Positions 8,021 through 14,995 of a DNA stretch of 46,846 bases are shown here, piece after piece. The notes below the pieces were generated by a model that was not told the DNA's origin, did no database searches, and was given only the letters and a program-made list of their open reading frames with translations. The position numbers and the translations under genes are program-made. Position 1 is the first letter of the stretch. Each line of letters opens with the position of its first letter. The stretch is from Actinomadura latina NBRC 106108. Its GTDB lineage: Bacteria; Actinomycetota; Actinomycetes; Streptosporangiales; Streptosporangiaceae. The DNA lies in the NCBI RefSeq assembly GCF_001552195.1, contig NZ_BCQS01000048.1:1-46846 (forward strand), in the 5' to 3' direction.

Positions 8021-9874
8021 TCACTCGTCCTCGGCCAGTGAGAGCAGGGTGAACCAGCGCTCTTCGTCGAAGCTGCGGAACATCGCGTCTTCCAGCGACG
8101 GGAGGAAATCCTCCGACAGGGCCGCGTCGGGCTGTGCGCGCTGGAGCAGCCGTTGCAGGCACAGGACGAGCCACTGGCCGTCCGCGAACCGCCCGCCGAA
8201 CGCGTGCCGGTTGTGCAGCCACGTCAGCATGCAGGACACCATCGCGTGCAGCTCGCAGTAGCGCTTGGCGCGGGCGAGCGCCGCCACCGACGACGTGTCG
8301 CCCTCGGAGGCCCTGATGCCCTCGTCCACCTTGGCGCGCAGGCCGCCGATGCTGGACACGAGGTCCTTCAACTCGGCGGCGACCCCGGGCGCCGCGTGCG
8401 CGTTGGCCGCCGCCAGCACCTCCTCGGAGATCTGCTCGAACCGCTGCCCGACCTCGTCGCGCCCCTCGTTGGTGAGCTGCAGCAGCCGGCCGTCCGGCTC
8501 CCACGGGGGCGGGGTCCGCGTCCAGCAGAACAGGTCGGCGAGCAGCTCGTCCTCGCGTCCCGTCTCCTCCGGCGGGTCGACCAGGTACGGGAGCTGGCCG
8601 GCGACGTTCGCGAGGTTCACGTGCGTGGTGCCCTCGAAGATGCTCGCGATCGCGTGGTCGCGCTGCAGCTTCTGGAACACGCCGTGCGCGACGCCCTCGC
8701 GCAGGTAGCCGCGCGCGGCGAGGACGGTCCCGATGCTCGCCACGACCTCCTCCCCCAGCACGGGGACGAAGTACTTCGCGATCGACGACCACAGGCTGAG
8801 CCGCCCCGGCGCGACCGTCAGGCAGCGCGTCACCGGGATCGCGACGCACTCGGCGATCAGCAGGTCCAGGTGGGCCTTCAGCAGATGGTCGCGGATGACG
8901 GGGATCTTGTAGATGTCCGAGCCGTACAGGGTGCGCTGCCGCGCGTACTCCATCCCGATGCGCACGACCGCGTCGATCGTCCCGACCGACAGGGCCGCGA
9001 TCGCGGTCCGGGTGATCTGCAGGGTCTTCAGCGTCTGGACGAGCCCGGAGCCGCGCCGCCCGATCACCCGCTCGGCCGGGACGCGCGCCCCGGAGAACGC
9101 GACGCCGGACAGGTCGTGGCCGCGCAGCCCGACCGTCCGGACGGGGGGCAGCGTCGACCAGGCGGCCGGGTCGAGCTCCCGCTTGTCGACCAGGATGAGG
9201 GAGAAGTCACGCGGGCCGGTCTTGGCATAGGTGGTCACGAACCGCCCGCGGGTGGCGTTGCCGACCGGCCACTTCACGCCCGTCAGCACCAGCTCGTCGC
9301 CCTGCAGGTCGGCCTCCGACTCCGACGCCATGACGTCGCTGCCGTGGTCGGCCTCCGAGACGCCGAAGCAGGCCAGATCGCCCCGCAGCACCCCGTCGGC
9401 GACCGTCCTGCGCTGCCAGTCGTCGCCCCACAGCCACACCGGGTTCACCGCCAGCAGCCCCGACCCGTACATCACCGCCACCGTGACGCTGCGGCGCGAG
9501 ATGCCGCGCGTCACGAAGAACAGCTCCTCCAGGGTGGACAGCCGCCCGCCGAGCGGGCACGGCACCAGGTACTTCGGAAAGCCCCACGCCCGGACGGCGT
9601 CCACCGCGCCCGGCGGAAGCTCGTCGCGCTCCTCGGCCTCCACGATCGCCTTGTAGGAGAACGGCCCGGCCTCGTCGTCCATCGGATCGCCGAGGTACCC
9701 GTCCAGGTCGGCGGCGATCCGGTGCGCCGGAGACAATCCCGCGAGCACCCGGCGCGCGGGCGGCGGGCTCGCGGGCGCGGGATCCGGGGGCGCCGGATCG
9801 GCGAGCGCGGGATCGGTGAGCGTCGGTGCCGCGAGTGCGGGGTTCGCGGGGCGTGCGGGGACCTTACTGTCCAT
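8021..9874 (-). CDS. Acyl-CoA dehydrogenase-like flavoprotein
   Basis: ~617 aa acyl-CoA dehydrogenase superfamily member. Visible elements are FGVSEADHGSD (substrate/FAD region, ~175), the middle beta domain (LTGVKWPVGNATRG), R-Q-(R)-TLYG, and FEGTTHVN near residue 425, where Glu is in the catalytic-base position. The N-terminal ~50 residues are Ala/Pro-rich and a ~150-residue C-terminal helical extension goes beyond the standard ~390-aa core. I start it at ATG 9874 because GAAGGA sits just upstream; a GTG at 9886 is possible. Being between FAAL and ACP genes, it probably desaturates or oxidises a carrier-bound acyl chain; that is inference. Confidence 0.88.
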   Translation of the reverse strand: MDSKVPARPANPALAAPTLTDPALADPAPPDPAPASPPPARRVLAGLSPAHRIAADLDGYLGDPMDDEAGPFSYKAIVEAEERDELPPGAVDAVRAWGFPKYLVPCPLGGRLSTLEELFFVTRGISRRSVTVAVMYGSGLLAVNPVWLWGDDWQRRTVADGVLRGDLACFGVSEADHGSDVMASESEADLQGDELVLTGVKWPVGNATRGRFVTTYAKTGPRDFSLILVDKRELDPAAWSTLPPVRTVGLRGHDLSGVAFSGARVPAERVIGRRGSGLVQTLKTLQITRTAIAALSVGTIDAVVRIGMEYARQRTLYGSDIYKIPVIRDHLLKAHLDLLIAECVAIPVTRCLTVAPGRLSLWSSIAKYFVPVLGEEVVASIGTVLAARGYLREGVAHGVFQKLQRDHAIASIFEGTTHVNLANVAGQLPYLVDPPEETGREDELLADLFCWTRTPPPWEPDGRLLQLTNEGRDEVGQRFEQISEEVLAAANAHAAPGVAAELKDLVSSIGGLRAKVDEGIRASEGDTSSVAALARAKRYCELHAMVSCMLTWLHNRHAFGGRFADGQWLVLCLQRLLQRAQPDAALSEDFLPSLEDAMFRSFDEERWFTLLSLAEDE

Positions 9875-9947
9875 CTTTCCTTCCACTCCCTTTTCCTGGG
9901 TCGGCTCCCAATGGCTGCGCCGTCCGGCCGCGCCCTGTGAGCGCGCC

Positions 9948-10457
9948 CTATGACCGCGTCGTGCCGGACGGGCCCCCCGCCCCCTCCGCTCCCCCCGGGT
10001 CGTCCCTGTCCTCTGCGTTCTCCTCTGCGTCGTTCGCCGCGGCGCCGTCCGCGCCCGCCGCCGCGGCGTCCTCCATCCGGCGGCCGACCGCGCGGGCGAG
10101 CGTCATCGCCGCGGGCAGCGGGCGGACCATGACCGTCAGGCCCGTGACGAGCCCGGTGCCACCGAAGCTGAGCAGGTCCAGCCCCTGGACGGCCTTGCCC
10201 AGCACCCGCGCCTCGAAGATCAGCGCCTGGGTGGGCGGGCCGGCCCCGTTCGGGACGCGGCTCACCAGGTCCTCGGTGTAGCGGAACTCCTCGAACACCT
10301 CGAACAGCACCGCGAGCAGCCTGGTGACGGTGTCGCGGCCGAGGTAGGGCTTCACCATCACGGGGCTGCGGAACTCGATGCCCGGGTCGAGGACGCGGGT
10401 GACGGCGGCGAGGTCCCCGGCCTCCACCGCCGATCGGAACGTTCCGGGAACGGTCAT
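9948..10457 (-). CDS. NTF2/SnoaL-like protein
   Basis: 169 aa. Residues 1-~120 look like a cone-shaped NTF2/SnoaL fold: N-terminal helix TFRSAVEAGDLAAVTRVLDPGIEFRS, then RDTVTRLLAVLFEVFEEF and strands ending in GTGLVTGLTVMVRPL. The last ~45 residues are acidic, Ala/Gly-rich and probably disordered. Such proteins are cyclases, isomerases, hydratases or ligand-binding proteins; nothing here fixes the activity. It is in the ACP-to-FAAL operon, 32 bp after the anchored SGNH hydrolase gene and 73 bp before the dehydrogenase. Confidence 0.8.
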   Translation of the reverse strand: MTVPGTFRSAVEAGDLAAVTRVLDPGIEFRSPVMVKPYLGRDTVTRLLAVLFEVFEEFRYTEDLVSRVPNGAGPPTQALIFEARVLGKAVQGLDLLSFGGTGLVTGLTVMVRPLPAAMTLARAVGRRMEDAAAAGADGAAANDAEENAEDRDDPGGAEGAGGPSGTTRS

Positions 10458-10489
10458 CGGAGCTGCTCCCTTCGCTTGCCTGCGACGTG

Positions 10490-11362
10490 TCAGTTCTTCC
10501 GTGGCGGAGCGGTGCCGGCGGGCGGCGTGCTCGTGCTCTCGGCGGGCGGTGGATCGGGGTCGGGCGGGACGGCGGGCGGGACGGCGGGCGGGACGGCGGG
10601 CGGGACGGCGGGCGGGGCCGCGGCGCGGGCGAGGTCGCGCGCCCAGGCCCGGTAGCCGTCGGGCGACGGGTGGAAGCCGTCGGAGGCGAACAGCCCGCGG
10701 TCGCGCGCCATCGCCTCGTCCATGGGAGCGTGGACCGCCCCGCCCGCCCGCGCCGCCTCCCGCATGATCCGGTCCATGGCCCGCGCGCGGGCGCCGAGCA
10801 CGTACCGGAGCGGCTGCGGGAACGCGGGGAACCGGTGCACCGGCGGCATGCCCGCCAGCAGCACCGTCGCGTCCGCGAACCGGCCGCGCAGCACGCCGAC
10901 CAGCTCGGTCATGTCGGCCGCCCAGCGGCGCAGGGGGCGCCGCCGGATCAGGTCGTTGATCCCCGCGGTGACGACCACGAGGTCCGGTGCGGAGCCGTTG
11001 GCCGGCGGGATGAGGCCCCCGGTGATGCGGCGGGCCGTCGCCCCGTTCTCACCGGAGACCGACCACGCCACGCTGCGCCGCAGGCGCTCGCCCAGCGCTT
11101 CGGCGAGGAAGCCCGGCAGCGCCTCGGCGTGCCGGGACGCCCCGACGCCGACCGCGGTGGACTCGCCGATCACGACGACGCGGAACGCGGGCCGACCGGT
11201 ACCGGGGTTCGCGCCCTGGACGAAGCCGTGCTCGGCCCCGCCGGCGGGGTCGAGCCGCGGTGTCCGGCGCACCGTCCGCCAGGCCTGGACGGCCAGCACG
11301 GGAGCCAGCGGAATCAGCATCACCGACTGGGGGACGCGGGCGAACGCGAATGGTCTGTTCAT
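10490..11362 (-). CDS. Membrane-anchored SGNH/GDSL hydrolase
   Basis: 290 aa. An N-terminal hydrophobic helix (VMLIPLAPVLAVQAW, ~14-28) suggests a signal anchor. The SGNH core follows: block I VVVIGESTAVGVGA (GES in place of GDS, Ser nucleophile), block III TAGINDLIRR with Asn, and block V SDGFHPSPDGY with the Asp/His pair. The C-terminus is a proline-rich tail (PPAV repeats, then PPPAESTSTPP), which may reach through the wall or be flexible. SGNH enzymes cleave or transfer acyl esters. With ACP and FAAL in the operon, an acyl release or transfer step at the membrane is plausible. Confidence 0.88.
   Translation of the reverse strand: MNRPFAFARVPQSVMLIPLAPVLAVQAWRTVRRTPRLDPAGGAEHGFVQGANPGTGRPAFRVVVIGESTAVGVGASRHAEALPGFLAEALGERLRRSVAWSVSGENGATARRITGGLIPPANGSAPDLVVVTAGINDLIRRRPLRRWAADMTELVGVLRGRFADATVLLAGMPPVHRFPAFPQPLRYVLGARARAMDRIMREAARAGGAVHAPMDEAMARDRGLFASDGFHPSPDGYRAWARDLARAAAPPAVPPAVPPAVPPAVPPDPDPPPAESTSTPPAGTAPPRKN
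10566..10613 (-). repeat. Four 12-bp repeats coding PPAV in the SGNH tail
   Basis: The unit gggacggcgggc (plus strand) is present four times in perfect tandem and encodes the PPAV series at the C-terminus of the anchored SGNH hydrolase. The array is in frame and probably a length-variable spacer. Confidence 0.9.
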
Positions 11363-11401
11363 CTGTTTCCCACACTGCTGGATCGGCCCCCGAGGCTCAG
11401 C

Positions 11402-12028
11402 TCAGCCCACCCGCTCACCGAGCAGGCTGCCCGCTATCTCCGCGATCACCTCCGCCACATATGCGTGCCCTTCCGGGTTCAGGTGGATTCCGTCGGAACT
11501 CCACATCGAGGGGTCAGCGACTTTCGCAACCGATTCACGTTCCGGGAACGCCATTCCGAAGTCGCGGGAGACGCGGTCGAGCTCCTCGTTGAAGTCATGG
11601 ATGCGCTGGACGGTCCGTTTCTTGCGGAACTGCGAGATCGGGGACAGGTCGAGCAGCGGCGGCCGCGGCACCGGGATCGCCAGCACCACCGCGCCGCGCC
11701 CGCGGGCCCAGCCGAACAGCTCGTCCAGCCGCCGCGCCGCGGCCGGCCGCTCGAAGCCGCGCAGCGCGTCGTTCATGCCGCAGCCGAGCACCACGAGGGC
11801 CGGCCGCAGGTGCCGGACGGCCGGCAGCTGGTCGCTGACCACGTCCTCGATCGTCGCGCCCGGGTCGGACGTGTTCAGCATCGATTCACGGGGAAAGCCC
11901 AGGTTGGCGGCCAGCCGCCCGGCCCAGCCGAGCCACCCGCCGGCGGGGTCCGGGTCGTCCTGCCCCTCGGCCACGCTGTCGCCGAGGACCACCATCAGGG
12001 GCCCGTTCTCGGGCCGGCCGCCCATCAC
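11402..12028 (-). CDS. Soluble SGNH/GDSL hydrolase
   Basis: 208 aa without signal peptide. Block I is MVVLGDSVAEGQDD (Ser18), block III VVLGCGMNDAL, and block V SSDGIHLNPEGHAY with the Asp/His pair, so the catalytic triad is complete. It starts at GTG 12028, overlapping the ACP stop as GTGA (an ATG follows as codon 2), showing tight coupling to the carrier protein gene. It is the cytoplasmic counterpart of the anchored SGNH protein 39 bp downstream. Thioesterase or ester synthase activity toward ACP-bound chains is inferred. Confidence 0.9.
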   Translation of the reverse strand: MMGGRPENGPLMVVLGDSVAEGQDDPDPAGGWLGWAGRLAANLGFPRESMLNTSDPGATIEDVVSDQLPAVRHLRPALVVLGCGMNDALRGFERPAAARRLDELFGWARGRGAVVLAIPVPRPPLLDLSPISQFRKKRTVQRIHDFNEELDRVSRDFGMAFPERESVAKVADPSMWSSDGIHLNPEGHAYVAEVIAEIAGSLLGERVG

Positions 12029-12282
12029 GCGACGAGTTCGAGCAGGTAGTCGGTGAGCGCGGTCACGGTCTCGCGGCGCCGGGCCTCGGCCACGTCGACC
12101 TCGACCTGGAGGTGGTCCTCGATGTCGCTGATGATGCTGATCGCGTAGACGGAGTCGACCCCGTAGCGGGCGAGTTCGACGGATGGATCGATGTTTTCCG
12201 GGGGCCTGTCGAGGTAGAAGGCGATCCTGTCAAGAAGCCACGTTTGCAGCTCGCCGTGGGAAATTGTTTCCGATGTGGTCAC
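12025..12282 (-). CDS. Acyl carrier protein
   Basis: 85-aa carrier protein. The phosphopantetheine attachment motif is ARYGVDSVYAI with Ser44; helix I is ELQTWLLDRIAFYLD and helix III/IV EARRRETVTALTDYLLEL. I chose GTG 12282 because AAGGAGGAG lies 5 bp upstream; the longer reading from 12318 has no comparable site. GVDS instead of GLDS is common in FAAL-partner and PKS-type ACPs. It heads the leftward operon ACP-SGNH-SGNH-NTF2-dehydrogenase-FAAL and is the probable carrier of the FAAL-activated chain. Confidence 0.93.
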   Translation of the reverse strand: MTTSETISHGELQTWLLDRIAFYLDRPPENIDPSVELARYGVDSVYAISIISDIEDHLQVEVDVAEARRRETVTALTDYLLELVA

Positions 12283-12735
12283 CGCACTCCTCCTTATGTC
12301 AGAGGATCGTCGAATCAATCGCGATAGCTATCGGGTGACGAGCAACACGCAAGATACAACCAAAAAGCATGATGTGTCTCAGATCGATGGGTGAACGATC
12401 GGACACGGCCATGTCTCTGTTTCGTAAATTAAGTCAGCTCGGCGGTAAAACGGCGCTTGGGTTACCGGCTGGTAACCCTGCCGATATGGGGCCCAGCCGA
12501 CCATGATCGGAAAACGCTGTCCCCGTCCGTCCCAGCGGTCCGGTTCTCCCCCGCGCGGCGCACCACGGCACGCCACCTGCGCCGTTCCCCAGCAGGCCCG
12601 CGGCGGCGGGGCGCCGGCCGGGCGCGGCGCGCCCGGCACGTTCCATGAGAATTTCGGACAACCGCCCAGAGTCCACCAACGCGGGCCGGTCCCGGACTTC
12701 TTGCCCTGGGGACAGAGTCACCTGTCCCTTCCGTG
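12283..12735. other. Non-coding stretch upstream of the ACP operon
   Basis: 453 bp between the ACP start and the sulfotransferase stop. Bases ~12300-12450 are much richer in A/T than the surroundings, as expected for a promoter region. It contains a 12-bp palindrome (CGATAGCTATCG, 12322-12333) and the inverted repeat at 12459-12478. A 95-codon minus-strand frame (12434-12721) exists but has no family signal or ribosome site, so I do not call it. Confidence 0.7.
12459..12478. promoter_or_regulatory. Perfect inverted repeat GGGTTACC-GGCT-GGTAACCC
   Basis: An 8-bp perfect inverted repeat with a 4-bp centre, about 177 bp upstream of the ACP start. No T-run follows on either strand, so an operator for the ACP/FAAL operon is more likely than a terminator. 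It might equally mark the end of sulfotransferase transcription. Confidence 0.5.
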
Positions 12736-13785
12736 TCAGTCCTCAGACCGTCCGGTCAGAGGCACCGGACCGGTCAGCCGCGACGCGACGGGGTTGGGCT
12801 CCCGCGACTCCGCGAACCGGTCCAGCACCGCCTGCGCGTGCCGCGACCGCCAGCGGTGCGCCGCGAGCCGGTGGAACCTCGCGAGCGGCGCCGCGGCGGG
12901 ACGCGGCACGCCGGCCAGTTCGTAACCGTGGTGACGCAGCCGGCCGGCGAGGACGTGCTCGACCAGGTCGGCCTCCCCGTCCGCCATGCGCTCCCGCCAC
13001 GCGCCCACGTTGCGGGTGTTGGGCGCCTCATGGGTGCGCAGATGCCACCTGCGCTCGGACGGCACCGTCCGCCGGGCGTGCCGGTACGCCTCGGTCATCC
13101 CGGCGTCGTACTCCTCGCCGAGGAACGCGCACAGCTTCGCCAGCTCCTCCTCCGGCTCCGCGACGAGGTCCTCGTAGCGGAACTCGTAGAAGGTCTCCGG
13201 GCCGAGGCGGGCGCCGAGGCGCCGGCCGGTGTCGACGGCCTCCCGCCAGGTCAGCGCGGCGGCCTGGAGGTCGCCCTCGAACCACGGCATCCGCGTCAGC
13301 GAGCTGACCGCGTCCCGGCCGTCCCGGACGAGGTGGACGAACTGCGCGTCCGGGAACATCCGCTGGAGCATCGGCACCCGCCGGAAGTAGCTCGGCCGCT
13401 TGTCGCCCCACCGCGGCTTGCCGTGCGCCCGCGCGTAGCGGCGGAAGACGGCCGCCACCGCCGACCCGAGCGTCGGCGGCCCGTGCACGATCTCCTCGAC
13501 CACCTCGGCGGCGTCCAGCCCGAGGACCCCGAACTTGGTGCCGGGCCCGCCGGTGATCCATTCGGCGAGCGCCCGCCGGTTCTCCTCCCGCTCCAGGTCG
13601 CCGAAGCCGTGCCGGGTCTCGTAGGAGACGTGCACGAACCGCGTCTCGGACGGGAACGCGATGCGCCGGTGCGAGTGCAGCATCTGCTGGAGCAGCGTCG
13701 TCCCGGAGCGCGGGCAGCCGAGGACGAAGATCGGCCGGCAGGACTCCGTCGTCCCGGCGGGCGAGGCGGTGGCGGGCTGGGTCAT
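12736..13785 (-). CDS. Sulfotransferase family protein
   Basis: 349-aa PAPS-dependent sulfotransferase. The 5'-phosphosulfate-binding loop is FVLGCPRSGTTLLQQMLHS (~20-38) and the 3'-phosphate motif FVHLVRDGRDAVSSL (~145-159). The start is ATG 13785 (MTQPATAS...); longer readings upstream run through non-coding leader DNA. It is on the same strand as the ACP/FAAL operon but separated by 453 bp, so it may be separately transcribed. If it belongs to the pathway, the product would be a sulfated lipid; a carbohydrate or peptide acceptor is equally possible. Confidence 0.9.
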   Translation of the reverse strand: MTQPATASPAGTTESCRPIFVLGCPRSGTTLLQQMLHSHRRIAFPSETRFVHVSYETRHGFGDLEREENRRALAEWITGGPGTKFGVLGLDAAEVVEEIVHGPPTLGSAVAAVFRRYARAHGKPRWGDKRPSYFRRVPMLQRMFPDAQFVHLVRDGRDAVSSLTRMPWFEGDLQAAALTWREAVDTGRRLGARLGPETFYEFRYEDLVAEPEEELAKLCAFLGEEYDAGMTEAYRHARRTVPSERRWHLRTHEAPNTRNVGAWRERMADGEADLVEHVLAGRLRHHGYELAGVPRPAAAPLARFHRLAAHRWRSRHAQAVLDRFAESREPNPVASRLTGPVPLTGRSED

Positions 13786-14252
13786 GGCGGGCGACGGTAG
13801 TGACCGCTCCTGAGCCGGACCTCCAGCGAACCTCAACGCAACCTGAACGTCCGCGCGGGGCGCCGGACAGATCATCGCTTTCGCGGTGAATGGCGAGGTC
13901 AAACGACCCGTACCAGTCGATCCGCCGCTTAAAGACTTCCCTCCGGGCGAGAAATAAGCTAAAGTAACTACTGGTGTGCCGGGAAGCCTGGTCGGCGAGA
14001 CAGGATATGTCTCCGACCAGAAGGGTTCGCAGATGACCCCCCGGCACTTTCTCATTGCGCCGGCTCCGCCGCGCCGAGCCCGCCCCCAGGACGCCAGGCC
14101 CTGTGACCTGAGCTGCATCACCTGGGCGCACGCCTTCCCAGATAGCTGAGCACGACCCCCTTCCTCTCTCAGCGAATCCATTCGCATTACCGGGACGCCG
14201 TTTCGGCCGCCCGGACGGTCAATGACGTCTCGATGCGGGAGCGTGCACTTCC
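13786..14252. other. Divergent intergenic region with a structured RNA
   Basis: 467 bp between the sulfotransferase and yqiJ-like starts. Bases 13930-13975 are AT-rich and contain TAAAGT at 13960-13965, a fair -10 box for plus-strand transcription starting near 13972, right where the three-stem RNA begins. After the RNA, a GC-rich segment 14092-14126 can also pair (CCCAGG with CCTGGG). The resulting yqiJ leader would be about 280 nt. Confidence 0.7.
13976..14047 (+). ncRNA. Three-stem structured RNA in the yqiJ/flotillin leader (riboswitch-like)
   Basis: A closed three-way junction seen directly in the sequence. P1 is GTGCCGGG 13976-13983 with CCCGGCAC 14040-14047. P2 is CTGGTCGG 13988-13995 with CCGACCAG 14013-14020, extended by AGAC/GTCT around a 7-nt loop. 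P3 is GGGT 14023-14026 with ACCC 14036-14039 and a 9-nt loop. Every pair is Watson-Crick; the junction strands are AAGC, AA and none, so P3 can stack on P1. It sits just after a -10-like TAAAGT. It does not match the TPP, cobalamin, SAM, FMN, fluoride, M-box or ydaO cores I know. The strand is inferred from the promoter; class and ligand are unknown. Confidence 0.75.
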
Positions 14253-14960
14253 ATGGGCGAATTCCTCGACGCCGCGTTCGGTTTTCCCACTGCTCTTTTC
14301 AGCTTCTCCCTCCTGGTCGTCGCCGGGTACTGGACGCTCGTCCTGCTCGGCGGCCTGGGCGTCGACCTCCTCGGCGCCGGCACCGATGCCGACACGGGGG
14401 CCGGTGCCGGCGCCGGGGACGGCGGCGACGCCGGCGGCGGGGACGGGCTGGTCGCCGAGCGACTCGCGATACTCGGCCTCGGCGGCGTCCCCGCCACGGT
14501 CGTCCTCTCCCTGCTGATCGCGGTCGCGTGGTTCGTGAGCCTCTCGGTCGCGGCGGCGCCCGGCGGCGGCGTCCTGCGGTTCCTCGCCCTGCCGGCGGCG
14601 GCGGCCGCGGCCTGGCTCGTCACGCGGCTCGCGGTGCTGCCGCTGCGCCGCGTCTTCCAGGACCCGGTCGCGGCGTCGCTGCGCGACTTCGTCGGGCTGC
14701 CGTGCGTCATCCGCACGGGACGGGTGGGCCCCGGCTTCGGCCAGGCGGAGGTCACCGCCCCCGACGGCTCGTCCGCGATCGTCCAGGTCCGGCAGCCCCC
14801 GGCGGACGTTCCGGTGGCCGGCTCCGCGGCCGGTGGCACGGGCCTGACCGCCGGCAGCACCGCACTGATCTTCGACTTCGATCCGGACGGCCAGTTCTTC
14901 TGGGTCATGCCGCACGACACGGCGTCCGACCTGGCCGGCGGGCCCCGTCCGGTCCTGTGA
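14253..14960 (+). CDS. yqiJ: YqiJ-like OB-fold membrane protein
   Basis: 235 aa. The N-terminal membrane part has helices at ~15-37 (FSFSLLVVAGYWTLVLLGGL), ~83-100 (ATVVLSLLIAVAWFVSL) and ~108-128. A Gly/Asp/Ala-rich cytoplasmic loop separates the first two, and the C-terminal ~95 residues form an OB/NfeD-like domain (VGLPCVIRTGRVGPGFGQAEV...IVQVRQ). YqiJ/NfeD proteins are partners of SPFH proteins, and this gene ends 35 bp before a flotillin gene, matching the yqiJ-yqiK pair of other bacteria. The ribosome site (GGGAG) is 12 bp away, rather far, so initiation may be weak or influenced by leader structure. Confidence 0.85.
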   Translation: MGEFLDAAFGFPTALFSFSLLVVAGYWTLVLLGGLGVDLLGAGTDADTGAGAGAGDGGDAGGGDGLVAERLAILGLGGVPATVVLSLLIAVAWFVSLSVAAAPGGGVLRFLALPAAAAAAWLVTRLAVLPLRRVFQDPVAASLRDFVGLPCVIRTGRVGPGFGQAEVTAPDGSSAIVQVRQPPADVPVAGSAAGGTGLTAGSTALIFDFDPDGQFFWVMPHDTASDLAGGPRPVL

Positions 14961-14995
14961 CCCGCGCCCTCATCCCCCAGCAGACAGGGATACCC

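Noticed and set aside
12434..12721. 95-codon minus-strand open frame upstream of the ACP gene
   Set aside because: Low-complexity composition, no ribosome site and no recognisable motif; it overlaps regulatory DNA.
14023..14039. GGGTTCG...ACCC resembles a tRNA T-arm
   Set aside because: The stem has only 4 bp, the loop is 9 nt with no TPsiCRA order, and no acceptor, D or anticodon arms surround it; it is stem P3 of the three-way junction.
13786..14187. Longer start for the sulfotransferase
   Set aside because: The extension reads through AT-rich promoter and RNA-leader DNA and has no family signal; ATG 13785 precedes the PAPS motif at the usual distance.
14222..14995. Extended start for flotillin giving a 930-codon frame
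   Set aside because: The extra 258 codons lie out of frame across yqiJ; ATG 14996 has a ribosome site and begins with the membrane helix typical of YqiK.
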